Part shown: one piece after another, positions 1 to 5,497 of the stretch
Numbering within the stretch: the first letter of the stretch is position 1
Layout: the number at the start of each line of letters is the position of its first letter
Assembly (NCBI GenBank): GCA_041744735.1
Contig: JBGTKH010000240.1
Span: 1-6,398, forward strand
DNA from: JBGTKH01 sp041744735
GTDB lineage: Bacteria; Planctomycetota; Planctomycetia; Pirellulales; Pirellulaceae
Reading direction: 5' to 3'
DNA: 6,398 nucleotides
Made by a program: the position numbers and the translations under genes
Notes under the pieces: generated by a model
Databases searched by the model: none
What the model was told of the DNA's origin: nothing
Seen by the model: only the letters and a program-made list of their open reading frames with translations

Positions 1-2055
1 AGCGCGGCGCCGTCCAGCTCCGGGGTCCGCGCGGGAATTGAAACGACTAACGATCCCGCCACAGGCATTCCCTTAATTGACGTGCCAGCCAGCGCGTCGA
101 GCATCAGTCGTCGGCCGGGCAAGGCATCGACACGCAGCGCATCGCGCAAGCCGATTCCGAAAGTGTGGTGGTTCGTCGGCGGTGTGGGCGCGGCGCTCGT
201 GCTGCTGACGATCATCGGCGTAGCCGTATTCTCCAGCGGCGATACGCCAGGCGGACCTGCCGCATTGGTCTTCAACTGGCCGGCCGCCGAGCGCACCGAC
301 GCATCGCTGCTCATCGACGGCGAATCCGTCAAGGTGCCGGCGTCCGGCGACATGGCGGTTGAGCTGCAGCCGGGCGACCATCGACTCCTGTTGCGGCGCC
401 GCGGCTATGATCAGATCGAAGTGGTTGTGTCTTTGGGAGAGAGCGAACGCCGTCCATTCAAACCGCAATGGAAAGAGAACCCGCTGGCCCAAGCCTCACC
501 GTTCGGCAATGCGTTCCAGGGCGGCGGCGGATTGCAACCGGGCGCGGGTATCAGCAGCGCGCCCGCGATGCCCTCCGCTTCTCAAGGCTGGCTGCAAAAC
601 TTCGACGAGGCCAAGGCCGCCGCGGCGCAACAGAACAGGGATATCTTGATCGCATTCGTCGCCATGCAAGGTTCGCAAGGTTCCCAAAGGCTGCAGGAAG
701 AGGTTTTCTACTCCGGCGATTTTCGCAACCTGGCACAGTCGCAGTTCGTGCTGGTGATGATCGACCTGCCGATCACGGAACAAGGCTACAACCAATTGGA
801 AGACCCGGCCCATAACGCTTGGTTGCGAAATCAATTCAGCATCCGCACGATTCCCACGGTCGTCATCTGCGACGCACAAGGTTTGCCGTACGCGTTTGAG
901 GAGCGATACAGCGGCAACGCGGATCAATACGTGAACAATCTCCAGCAACTAGTCGACTCGAAGCAAGAGCGCGATCGACTGCTGGAACAGATTCGGACCG
1001 GTTCGGGTGAAACCCGCTTGACGGCGGCTTTGGCGGCAGTGAAGTGGCTGGAGAATCGCAACATTCTGCAATTCTACGGGAAGACGATCCGACAATGGAC
1101 GGCGCTCGGCCAAGAGCTGGACCCACAAAACGAGAAGGGACAGCTCGAAGTGCTATTCGAGGCCGACTGGCTCGTCCGGCTGGTCGAGGCGCGGGACAAG
1201 GCGCCTCAGCAGATCGCCAGACTCGCCGCGGAACTGGGCCAGTGGAAGCAGGGCCGAAGATTTCAGAATCCCGACCGCGCGGCGCGGCTGCATTTGATCG
1301 CCGCCGTCTTGCTATTGGAGACCGAAAATCGCGATCTGGCTGCGACCTACGTCGACGAAGGCTTGGCCTACAATCCCAACGACCCGGGCCTGCGCGATGA
1401 ATTGCAGGAGGTCGCGGGCTACCTAAGCGGCGAACTGGGTACCGGCACCGGATTCGTGGTAGCGGCGGGCGGATACGTTTTGACGAATCAACATGTGATC
1501 GAGGGTCCCGGCAAAGTCATGGTGCGGCTGCCCGGCACCGCGGACAAGATTCCGGCCGAAGTCGTGGCCAGCGACGGCCGGCGCGACATGGCGCTGCTGC
1601 GCGTGCCATTGCCCGCGGGCACGACGTTGAAGCCGCTTTCCATCTCCGCCGCCGAAGTTGGCCGCGGTGCCAGCGTGGCCGCCTTCGGGTATCCGCTTGG
1701 CGATGAATTCGGCGCGGGTTTGAAATTGACCACCGGCGTCGTCAGCGGCCTGCCCGATAAGTCCAACGAACAGATGATGCTGCTGGACTGCCGCATCAAT
1801 CCGGGCAACAGCGGCGGGCCGTTGTGCAATGCGCGCGGCGCAGTGATCGGCATGGTCACGGCCAAGAGCGTCGGCGGCATCGGCGTGGACAGCTACGGCA
1901 TGGCACTGCCGGCCGCGGATCTGACGGAGTTCGTAAAACAAAACGTCCCCGGTTATCAGCCGCCGCCCGAGACCGGCCAAGACGTGCTCGGCTGGGATGA
2001 AGTCGATCAACAGGTAAGCCCGTCTGTGTTGACGGTCTTCAAGTACGAGCGATAG
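1..2055 (+). CDS. Membrane-anchored trypsin-like (S1C/HtrA-type) serine protease with PEGA-like and CxxC-less thioredoxin-like domains, 5' partial
   Basis: The frame is open from base 1, so the gene starts upstream. A GTG at 82 has no Shine-Dalgarno and is used here only for numbering (657 residues to the TAG at 2053). In order: a Ser/Pro/Arg-rich linker; a transmembrane helix at about 29-50; a PEGA-like beta domain at about 62-130, typical of surface proteins; a Gly-rich linker; and a thioredoxin-like fold at about 168-295. That fold keeps the proline of TIPT (258), but the usual CxxC reads S198-Q-G-S201, so it is probably redox-inactive. A helical, TPR-like stretch lies at about 300-450. 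The protease domain at about 453-640 has His471 in TNQHVI, Asp502 in RRDMALL and Ser577 in NPGNSGGPL, so the S1C triad is intact. There is no PDZ domain after the protease, unlike DegP. Topology suggests that the protease lies outside the cytoplasmic membrane. The substrate is unknown. The missing N-terminus could carry a zinc ribbon or another sensor, but this cannot be seen. Confidence 0.9.
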   Translation, partial: SAAPSSSGVRAGIETTNDPATGIPLIDVPASASSISRRPGKASTRSASRKPIPKVWWFVGGVGAALVLLTIIGVAVFSSGDTPGGPAALVFNWPAAERTDASLLIDGESVKVPASGDMAVELQPGDHRLLLRRRGYDQIEVVVSLGESERRPFKPQWKENPLAQASPFGNAFQGGGGLQPGAGISSAPAMPSASQGWLQNFDEAKAAAAQQNRDILIAFVAMQGSQGSQRLQEEVFYSGDFRNLAQSQFVLVMIDLPITEQGYNQLEDPAHNAWLRNQFSIRTIPTVVICDAQGLPYAFEERYSGNADQYVNNLQQLVDSKQERDRLLEQIRTGSGETRLTAALAAVKWLENRNILQFYGKTIRQWTALGQELDPQNEKGQLEVLFEADWLVRLVEARDKAPQQIARLAAELGQWKQGRRFQNPDRAARLHLIAAVLLLETENRDLAATYVDEGLAYNPNDPGLRDELQEVAGYLSGELGTGTGFVVAAGGYVLTNQHVIEGPGKVMVRLPGTADKIPAEVVASDGRRDMALLRVPLPAGTTLKPLSISAAEVGRGASVAAFGYPLGDEFGAGLKLTTGVVSGLPDKSNEQMMLLDCRINPGNSGGPLCNARGAVIGMVTAKSVGGIGVDSYGMALPAADLTEFVKQNVPGYQPPPETGQDVLGWDEVDQQVSPSVLTVFKYER

Positions 2056-2057
2056 TC

Positions 2058-2086
2058 TGGCGTTCGCAAGCTGGAAGCTTACGCCA
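2058..2086. repeat. Intergenic hairpin, dispersed palindromic repeat copy 1
   Basis: The outer arms TGGCGT (2058-2063) and ACGCCA (2081-2086) pair perfectly. The inner arms AAGCT (2068-2072) and AGCTT (2076-2080) pair around a GGA loop, with four unpaired bases (tcgc, 2064-2067) on one side. It starts 2 nt after the protease stop codon. Its core GCAAGCTGGAAGCTT (2066-2080) is the exact reverse complement of 3720-3734, after the next gene. Its position suggests a transcript-end or mRNA-stabilising hairpin. No T-tract follows, so it is not a classical intrinsic terminator. Confidence 0.65.
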
Positions 2087-2138
2087 CCGTCGCTGCCAAT
2101 TGTCGAAAAGCCTGAAACGAATAGACCAGCAACGCAAC

Positions 2139-2144
2139 AAAGGA
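2139..2144 (+). promoter_or_regulatory. Ribosome binding site that decides the sulfatase start
   Basis: The sequence AAAGGA ends 1 nt before the ATG at 2146 but 7 nt before the in-frame ATG at 2152. Normal spacing therefore favours 2152. A third ATG at 2173 would also leave a workable signal peptide but lacks a clear Shine-Dalgarno. Confidence 0.45.
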
Positions 2145-2151
2145 CATGACC

Positions 2152-3705
2152 ATGGAAGACTCACAGCTACGAATGAGGGTTTCGAGCACAAGTTGTATGG
2201 CGTCGATGCTCTTAACCGCTTTTTTGTCGGCAGCAGGGCCGAGCCTGCTTGCCGCCGAGCCACAATCCGAACAAGTCATCGAGAGCAGTGGCACCGCGCC
2301 CAACATCTTGTGGTTTGTGGTGGACGACATGTCGGCCAATTTCTCGTGCTATGGCGAGATGTTGATCGAGACGCCGCACGTCGACCGGCTGGCGCGCGAG
2401 GGGACGATGTTCCGCCGCGCGTTCGTCACCGCCCCCGTTTGTTCACCCTGCCGTTCGGCTTTCATTACGGGCATGTATCAGACGAGCATCGGCGCGCATC
2501 AGCATCGCAGCGGACGCGGCGTGGAGAAGATTCATCTGCCCGAGGGCGTCGTGCCGGTGCCCGCTCTGTTTCAGCAGGCCGGATACTACACGTGCATCGG
2601 CAGCGGGCTGCCGGGCGTGGCACGCGGCGGAAAGACTGCAAAGCAAGCCCTGGGCAAGACCGACTATAACTTCGAATGGGACGAGTCGATTTACGACTCC
2701 CACGACTGGTCCGGCCGCAAACCGGGCCAGCCATTCTTCATGCAAGTGCAACTGGCCGGCGGCAAACTGCGCGGCGGCAACGACGACAGCGCGCAACGAC
2801 TTTCCCAGCGCGCCAAGACGGAACTCGGCAGCGCCACCAATCCCGAGAAGGTCACGCTGCCGCCGTATTACCCGCGCGATCCCGTGCTGTTGCGCGACTG
2901 GGCCGCGTATTTGGATGCGGTGCGTTTCACCGACGAGCACGTCGGCAAGGTCATCGCGCGGCTGGAGCGGGAAGGCATCCTCGACCAGACGCTGGTGATC
3001 TTCATCACCGACCACGGCATCAGCCACGCCCGTGGTAAACAGTTCGTGTACGACGAAGGCACGCACATCCCGTTCGTCGTGCGCGGACCCGGCATCACCC
3101 AAGGCAAAGTGCGCGACGACCTGATCGAACACATCGACATGGCGGCCATCTCGCTCGCCGCCGCCGGGATTCCGATCCCCGCCACGATGCAGGCGCAGGA
3201 CGTCTTCGCGAAGGATTACCGGCCGCGCGACGTGGTGTTCGCCGCCCGCGATCGTTGCGACGAGACGGTCGAACGCATCCGCAGCCTGCGCACGGACCGA
3301 TTCCTCTACATCCGCAACTTTTACCCGCAGCGTCCGCATCTCCAGCCCAACGCCTACAAGGACGGCAAGTCGATCGTGCAAACCCTCCGCGCTCTGCACG
3401 TCGCCGGCCAGCTCAGCCCGCTCTCAGAAACAATTCTCTTCAGCCCCATGCGTCCGCCCGAAGAACTTTACGAGTGGACCAAGGACCGCTGGCAGGTCAC
3501 GAACCTCGCCGCTGATCCGCAGCACAAGCCGACCTTGGAGACACTTCGCGCCCGCCTCGACCGCTGGATCGTCGAGACCAACGACCACGGCGCTGAATCA
3601 GAAAAAATGTACGACAGCGACATGGCCGTTTACGTCGGCAAGGGAAACCCAACGGTCGAAAGAAACATCGCCCAAATGAAAAAGTGGGCGGCTGAAGGGA
3701 AATGA
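2152..3705 (+). CDS. Secreted sulfatase (alkaline phosphatase superfamily, type I formylglycine sulfatase)
   Basis: Hydrolyses sulfate esters, or possibly N-sulfates, most likely on sulfated polysaccharide. With ATG 2152 the protein has 517 residues, a normal length for PF00884 sulfatases. A signal peptide is visible: hydrophobic stretch at about 19-34 and likely cleavage near LLAA/EP (about 35), so the enzyme is exported. Calcium ligands Asp58-Asp59 lie in WFVVDDMS. The modification motif C97-S-P-C-R101 fits CxPxR, so Cys97 would become formylglycine through a maturase encoded elsewhere. TDHG (Asp287, His288), Lys296 in RGKQ and His305 in EGTHIP match the second half of the active site. The stretches MYQTSIGAHQHRS and RDRCDETVERIRS resemble SGSH-like (heparan N-sulfatase) sulfatases, but substrate cannot be assigned from this. 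It follows the protease after 96 nt on the same strand. The hairpin between them makes cotranscription uncertain, and no good promoter is visible in the gap. Confidence 0.93.
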   Translation: MEDSQLRMRVSSTSCMASMLLTAFLSAAGPSLLAAEPQSEQVIESSGTAPNILWFVVDDMSANFSCYGEMLIETPHVDRLAREGTMFRRAFVTAPVCSPCRSAFITGMYQTSIGAHQHRSGRGVEKIHLPEGVVPVPALFQQAGYYTCIGSGLPGVARGGKTAKQALGKTDYNFEWDESIYDSHDWSGRKPGQPFFMQVQLAGGKLRGGNDDSAQRLSQRAKTELGSATNPEKVTLPPYYPRDPVLLRDWAAYLDAVRFTDEHVGKVIARLEREGILDQTLVIFITDHGISHARGKQFVYDEGTHIPFVVRGPGITQGKVRDDLIEHIDMAAISLAAAGIPIPATMQAQDVFAKDYRPRDVVFAARDRCDETVERIRSLRTDRFLYIRNFYPQRPHLQPNAYKDGKSIVQTLRALHVAGQLSPLSETILFSPMRPPEELYEWTKDRWQVTNLAADPQHKPTLETLRARLDRWIVETNDHGAESEKMYDSDMAVYVGKGNPTVERNIAQMKKWAAEGK

Positions 3706-3716
3706 TGACGTTGTGG

Positions 3717-3735
3717 GGCAAGCTTCCAGCTTGCC
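3717..3735. repeat. Perfect hairpin, dispersed palindromic repeat copy 2
   Basis: GGCAAGCT (3717-3724) and AGCTTGCC (3728-3735) form a perfect 8-bp stem around a TCC loop. It begins 11 nt after the sulfatase stop codon (TGA, 3703-3705). Bases 3720-3734 are the exact reverse complement of 2066-2080, so the sulfatase gene is bracketed by inverted copies of one element. Only a short TTT follows (3739-3741), so terminator activity is possible but not obvious. Confidence 0.7.
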
Positions 3736-3746
3736 GCCTTTGCGGG

Positions 3747-3814
3747 CTTGTTGTGGGACGGTCTCCCACCCTTGTTGTGGGACTTGTTGTGGGACGGTCT
3801 CCCGACCATCCCAC
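3747..3814. repeat. Cluster of GTGGGA/TCCCAC short repeats
   Basis: A 21-nt unit at 3747-3767 recurs exactly at 3783-3803. Its first 12 nt, CTTGTTGTGGGA, occur a third time at 3771-3782, directly abutting the second full unit. Within the first unit, GTGGGA (3753-3758) pairs with TCCCAC (3764-3769) around a 5-nt loop. In the second unit the near arm is reduced to TCCC, and another TCCCAC lies at 3809-3814. All reading frames through it look non-coding (runs of VPQQ or LLWDGL). It is best read as a local expansion of a dispersed intergenic repeat. Whether it is transcribed is unknown. Confidence 0.7.
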
Positions 3815-3838
3815 TCCATCGACCGAAGGTCTCCGAAC

Positions 3839-3928
3839 ATGCACAGTCGCGAGATCAGGAAATCGCACGTGCGATCGATGTGCCCGATTCCTACGGAGGA
3901 AGTGCTGCCTGTCACGATCACCTGGTAG
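3839..3928 (+). CDS. Doubtful 29-codon small ORF
   Basis: ATG at 3839 to TAG at 3926 encodes 29 residues, from MHSREIRKSH to LPVTITW. GAAGG at 3825-3829 lies 9 nt before the ATG, an acceptable ribosome binding site. The peptide is mixed in composition, not low-complexity, and no family is recognised. The frame is also open upstream through the repeats. It could be a small protein, the remnant of a larger gene, or chance. A perfect 14-bp palindrome lies inside it. Confidence 0.15.
   Translation: MHSREIRKSHVRSMCPIPTEEVLPVTITW
3862..3875. repeat. Perfect 14-bp palindrome, possible operator
   Basis: ATCGCACGTGCGAT is identical to its own reverse complement. It lies about 154 nt upstream of the nucleotidyltransferase start and about 63 nt upstream of that gene's proposed -35 box. 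A dimeric regulator could bind such a site, but no regulator gene is adjacent and no second copy was noticed. Confidence 0.35.
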
Positions 3929-3937
3929 TGTCCTAAT

Positions 3938-3966
3938 TTGTAGACAGGGTGCAAATCGAGTATCAT
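3938..3966 (+). promoter_or_regulatory. Candidate sigma-70-type promoter for the nucleotidyltransferase gene
   Basis: TTGTAG (3938-3943) and TATCAT (3961-3966) are separated by exactly 17 nt. The -10 box matches TATAAT at five of six positions, while the -35 is weaker (three of six). Transcription would start near 3973, giving a leader of about 43 nt to the ATG at 4016. The upstream in-frame ATG at 3965 falls inside the -10 box, so it could not be translated from this transcript. Confidence 0.4.
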
Positions 3967-4003
3967 GGACGCATTCGACGCCAACCGTAACTTGTCGATG
4001 GAT

Positions 4004-4010
4004 AGGGAGG
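4004..4010 (+). promoter_or_regulatory. Strong Shine-Dalgarno that decides the nucleotidyltransferase start
   Basis: AGGGAGG at 4004-4010 lies 5 nt before the ATG at 4016. The alternative ATGs at 3965 and 3998 have no comparable site. Confidence 0.6.
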
Positions 4011-4015
4011 TCGAA

Positions 4016-4606
4016 ATGTCTATTGCCGGCAAGCCAATGTCGGGTTGGGAGAGGGTTGCCATGGCGATCGAAGAAGTTCGCGATCGATTGATGCGGGCCG
4101 CCACTGCCCTGAATCACTCCGGCATTCCCTATGCGGTTTTGGGAGGGAACGCGGTTGCCGAGTGGGTCGGCCGCATCGACAAGGGCGCGGTTCGCTTCAC
4201 GAAGGACGTGGACATTCTGATTCGCCGCTCCGACTTGCCGGCCGTCATCCAGGTCATGCAGCAAGCGGGCTTCATTCACAACAACACGTTGGGTGTGGAC
4301 ATGTTCCTCGACGGCCCCGACGCCAGCCCGCGCGACGCGGTGCACATCCTCTTTGCCAACGAAAAAGTTCGCGACCAATATGCCGCTCCCGCGCCCGACG
4401 TTCACGAGTCCGAGCAAACCAGCGAGTATTCGGTGTTGTCGTTGGAAGCGCTGGTGAGGATGAAACTGACGTCATTTCGCCGGAAAGACCAAGTCCATCT
4501 GCTGGACATGCTCGACGTGGAATTGATCGATGCATCCTGGTGCCAGCGCTTCCCGCCGGAATTGGCCAGCCGGCTGCAGGAGTTGATCGACAATCCCGAC
4601 GGCTAG
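4016..4606 (+). CDS. Small nucleotidyltransferase-fold protein (AbiEii/MNT/DUF6036-like)
   Basis: A 196-residue protein with the polymerase-beta-type nucleotidyltransferase signature. Gly43-Gly44 lie in VLGGNAVAEW, and Asp64 and Asp66 in FTKDVDIL form the DxD metal pair. A later stretch, SLEALVRMKLTSFRRKDQVH, is typical of AbiEii- and DUF6036-type proteins. Such proteins transfer a nucleotide to a substrate such as tRNA or a partner protein, and several are toxins of toxin-antitoxin pairs. The catalytic residues look intact, so activity is plausible, but the substrate is unknown. An in-frame extension to ATG 3965 was rejected because the strong Shine-Dalgarno and the promoter both point to 4016. 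No antitoxin (AbiEi-like or HEPN) adjoins it: upstream is the repeat region, and downstream is a convergent VapBC pair whose toxin ends about 100 nt away. The intervening 4607-4707 holds nothing clear. It may be an orphan toxin-like enzyme or a housekeeping nucleotidyltransferase. Confidence 0.85.
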   Translation: MSIAGKPMSGWERVAMAIEEVRDRLMRAATALNHSGIPYAVLGGNAVAEWVGRIDKGAVRFTKDVDILIRRSDLPAVIQVMQQAGFIHNNTLGVDMFLDGPDASPRDAVHILFANEKVRDQYAAPAPDVHESEQTSEYSVLSLEALVRMKLTSFRRKDQVHLLDMLDVELIDASWCQRFPPELASRLQELIDNPDG

Positions 4607-4707
4607 CGCGTAGAACAAGCGACTCCCGTTGCCGTGCGCGGGCTACGTCTTCAACAACAGCGATGGAGCGTCCAATCGTCTTCAGTCGGCACAACTCGCG
4701 GCAAAAT

Positions 4708-5115
4708 CTACGATCGCCAGTTTTCGATGTTGAGCCCCGCAACGGCAAGGAAGTCTCGGTCGGTGGTAACGACCGTGCAATTGCCAAGCGTCATTGCAAT
4801 GGCAGCGATCATCATGTCAATGGTGCCGATGGGCCGGCCAAGACGTGCGAGTTCCGCGTAGATGCGGCCATACTCGAAGGCTGCGGCAGGGTTGAACGGC
4901 CAGAGTTTCAGGGACGGCAATGCCGTCTTCAGGCTCTGCATGTTGCGGTCGCGGCTGCTGCTGTGCTCGATGCCGGCCACCAGTTCGGCGAGCACGGGAA
5001 TCCCGATACCAATGGGATTCCCCTTAGCGACTTCGCCGCGGGCGTGTTCGAAGACGCCGAAGCGCCGGTTGATGTAGTCGCTGGCGGAATTGCTATCGAG
5101 TAGGAAGCGTGTCAT
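4708..5115 (-). CDS. VapC-type PIN-domain toxin ribonuclease
   Basis: A 135-residue PIN-domain protein, the usual VapC size. VapC toxins are Mg-dependent endoribonucleases, often cutting tRNA or rRNA, held inactive by their antitoxin. Acidic active-site residues are visible with ATG 5115 numbering: Asp7 in FLLDSN, Glu44 in VLAELVAG, Asp100 in GTIDMMIAA, and Asp119 with Asp121 in TTDRDF. The set appears complete, so the toxin should be active. ATG 5115 overlaps the antitoxin stop as ATGA (5115-5112), suggesting translational coupling. A GTG at 5121 would add two residues and is less likely. GGAG lies about 9 nt upstream of the ATG, inside the antitoxin gene. The gene ends with TAG (5' end of codon at 4710), converging on the nucleotidyltransferase gene. 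Confidence 0.9.
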   Translation of the reverse strand: MTRFLLDSNSASDYINRRFGVFEHARGEVAKGNPIGIGIPVLAELVAGIEHSSSRDRNMQSLKTALPSLKLWPFNPAAAFEYGRIYAELARLGRPIGTIDMMIAAIAMTLGNCTVVTTDRDFLAVAGLNIENWRS

Positions 5116-5408
5116 TCCCACTTGCTCCGCAGCCCTTGGCCGTACTGCAGAAACTCAGCCTTCTCGCGCTGCTTGCGCGCGTTCCGTTCGGCTTCCCACG
5201 CATCCCGCTCAGTATCCGTGAACTCCAGCGGCACTATTTGGTCCATCGCCGCCAGCACCGTTGCGATTTGCTCGGGCGACATGGCGTCCGCGTCGACACT
5301 GGTACTTTCGTTCAGCGGATGAATCTCGACTTCCGTGCCATCCGGCCAATCGACCGGCGCGTCGAGTTCCAGCCGTCCGCCTTTGATCAATGCTCTGATC
5401 GCTGTCAT
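5112..5408 (-). CDS. Antitoxin of the VapBC-type pair (AF2212/DUF104-like N-terminus)
   Basis: A 98-residue protein directly upstream of the PIN toxin and overlapping it by 4 nt. The N-terminus, MTAIRALIKGGRLELDAPV, continuing into WPDGTEVEIHPL, resembles the short beta-rich AF2212-like (DUF104) antitoxins that pair with PIN toxins. The remainder is charged and probably helical (about 42-95, including TERDAWEAERNARKQREKAE), as expected for a toxin-binding tail. The ATG at 5408 is favoured because GGAGG sits 6 nt before it; the frame is open upstream to about 5600, but that part overlaps the next gene. Likely role: neutralise the toxin and possibly bind its own promoter, as other antitoxins do. 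The family call is from pattern only. Confidence 0.82.
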   Translation of the reverse strand: MTAIRALIKGGRLELDAPVDWPDGTEVEIHPLNESTSVDADAMSPEQIATVLAAMDQIVPLEFTDTERDAWEAERNARKQREKAEFLQYGQGLRSKWE

Positions 5409-5414
5409 GAATGT

Positions 5415-5419
5415 CCTCC
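5415..5419 (-). promoter_or_regulatory. Strong Shine-Dalgarno of the antitoxin gene
   Basis: On the minus strand GGAGG is followed by 6 nt and then ATG (5408-5406). It fixes the antitoxin start within a frame that remains open upstream. Confidence 0.65.
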
Positions 5420-5445
5420 ACAGGCTCGACAAGCAGCCTCGTGCA

Positions 5446-5465
5446 ATTGTACCAGGAAATTCCTG
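5446..5465 (-). promoter_or_regulatory. Candidate promoter and operator of the toxin-antitoxin operon
   Basis: On the minus strand TACAAT (5451-5446) matches the -10 consensus at five of six positions, giving a leader of about 30 nt. Directly upstream is a perfect 13-nt palindrome, CAGGAATTTCCTG (5465-5453), with 6-bp arms around one central base. It lies between the -10 and -35 positions, where an antitoxin-toxin repressor would block transcription. No good -35 is seen at 16-18 nt (TTGTGG is at 14 nt), so the promoter call is weak. Confidence 0.4.
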
Positions 5466-5497
5466 CCACAATCTGCGCCACACCGGCGAAGACGCAG

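Noticed and set aside
82..84. GTG as the start of the protease gene
   Set aside because: No Shine-Dalgarno precedes it and the frame stays open to base 1 with linker-like residues, so the gene most likely begins upstream of the window.
2100..2669. 189-codon + strand ORF overlapping the sulfatase start
   Set aside because: Out-of-frame shadow: Arg-rich with no recognisable domain, while the overlapping frame carries a signal peptide and the sulfatase motifs.
2443..3399. 318-codon minus-strand ORF inside the sulfatase gene
   Set aside because: Long antisense frames are expected in GC-rich coding DNA; the product shows no domain and has no ribosome binding site.
3747..3814. CRISPR array
   Set aside because: Only two full units with a 15-nt interval partly made of the repeat itself; no spacers and no cas genes.
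3965..4015. Upstream ATG extension of the nucleotidyltransferase
   Set aside because: ATG 3965 lies in the proposed -10 box and has no Shine-Dalgarno; AGGGAGG directs initiation at 4016.
3497..4417. 306-codon minus-strand ORF across the sulfatase end, the repeats and the nucleotidyltransferase
   Set aside because: It crosses two real genes and the repeat cluster, giving repeated low-complexity peptide; not a plausible protein.
4607..4707. Possible bidirectional terminator between the converging genes (CGTAG 4610-4614 with CTACG 4642-4646)
   Set aside because: Only a 5-bp stem with a large loop and no T-tract on either strand; too weak to call.
4045..5103. 352-codon + strand ORF overlapping the nucleotidyltransferase and antisense to the PIN toxin
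   Set aside because: Composition is Arg/Gly/His-rich with no domain; the competing frames carry clear catalytic motifs.
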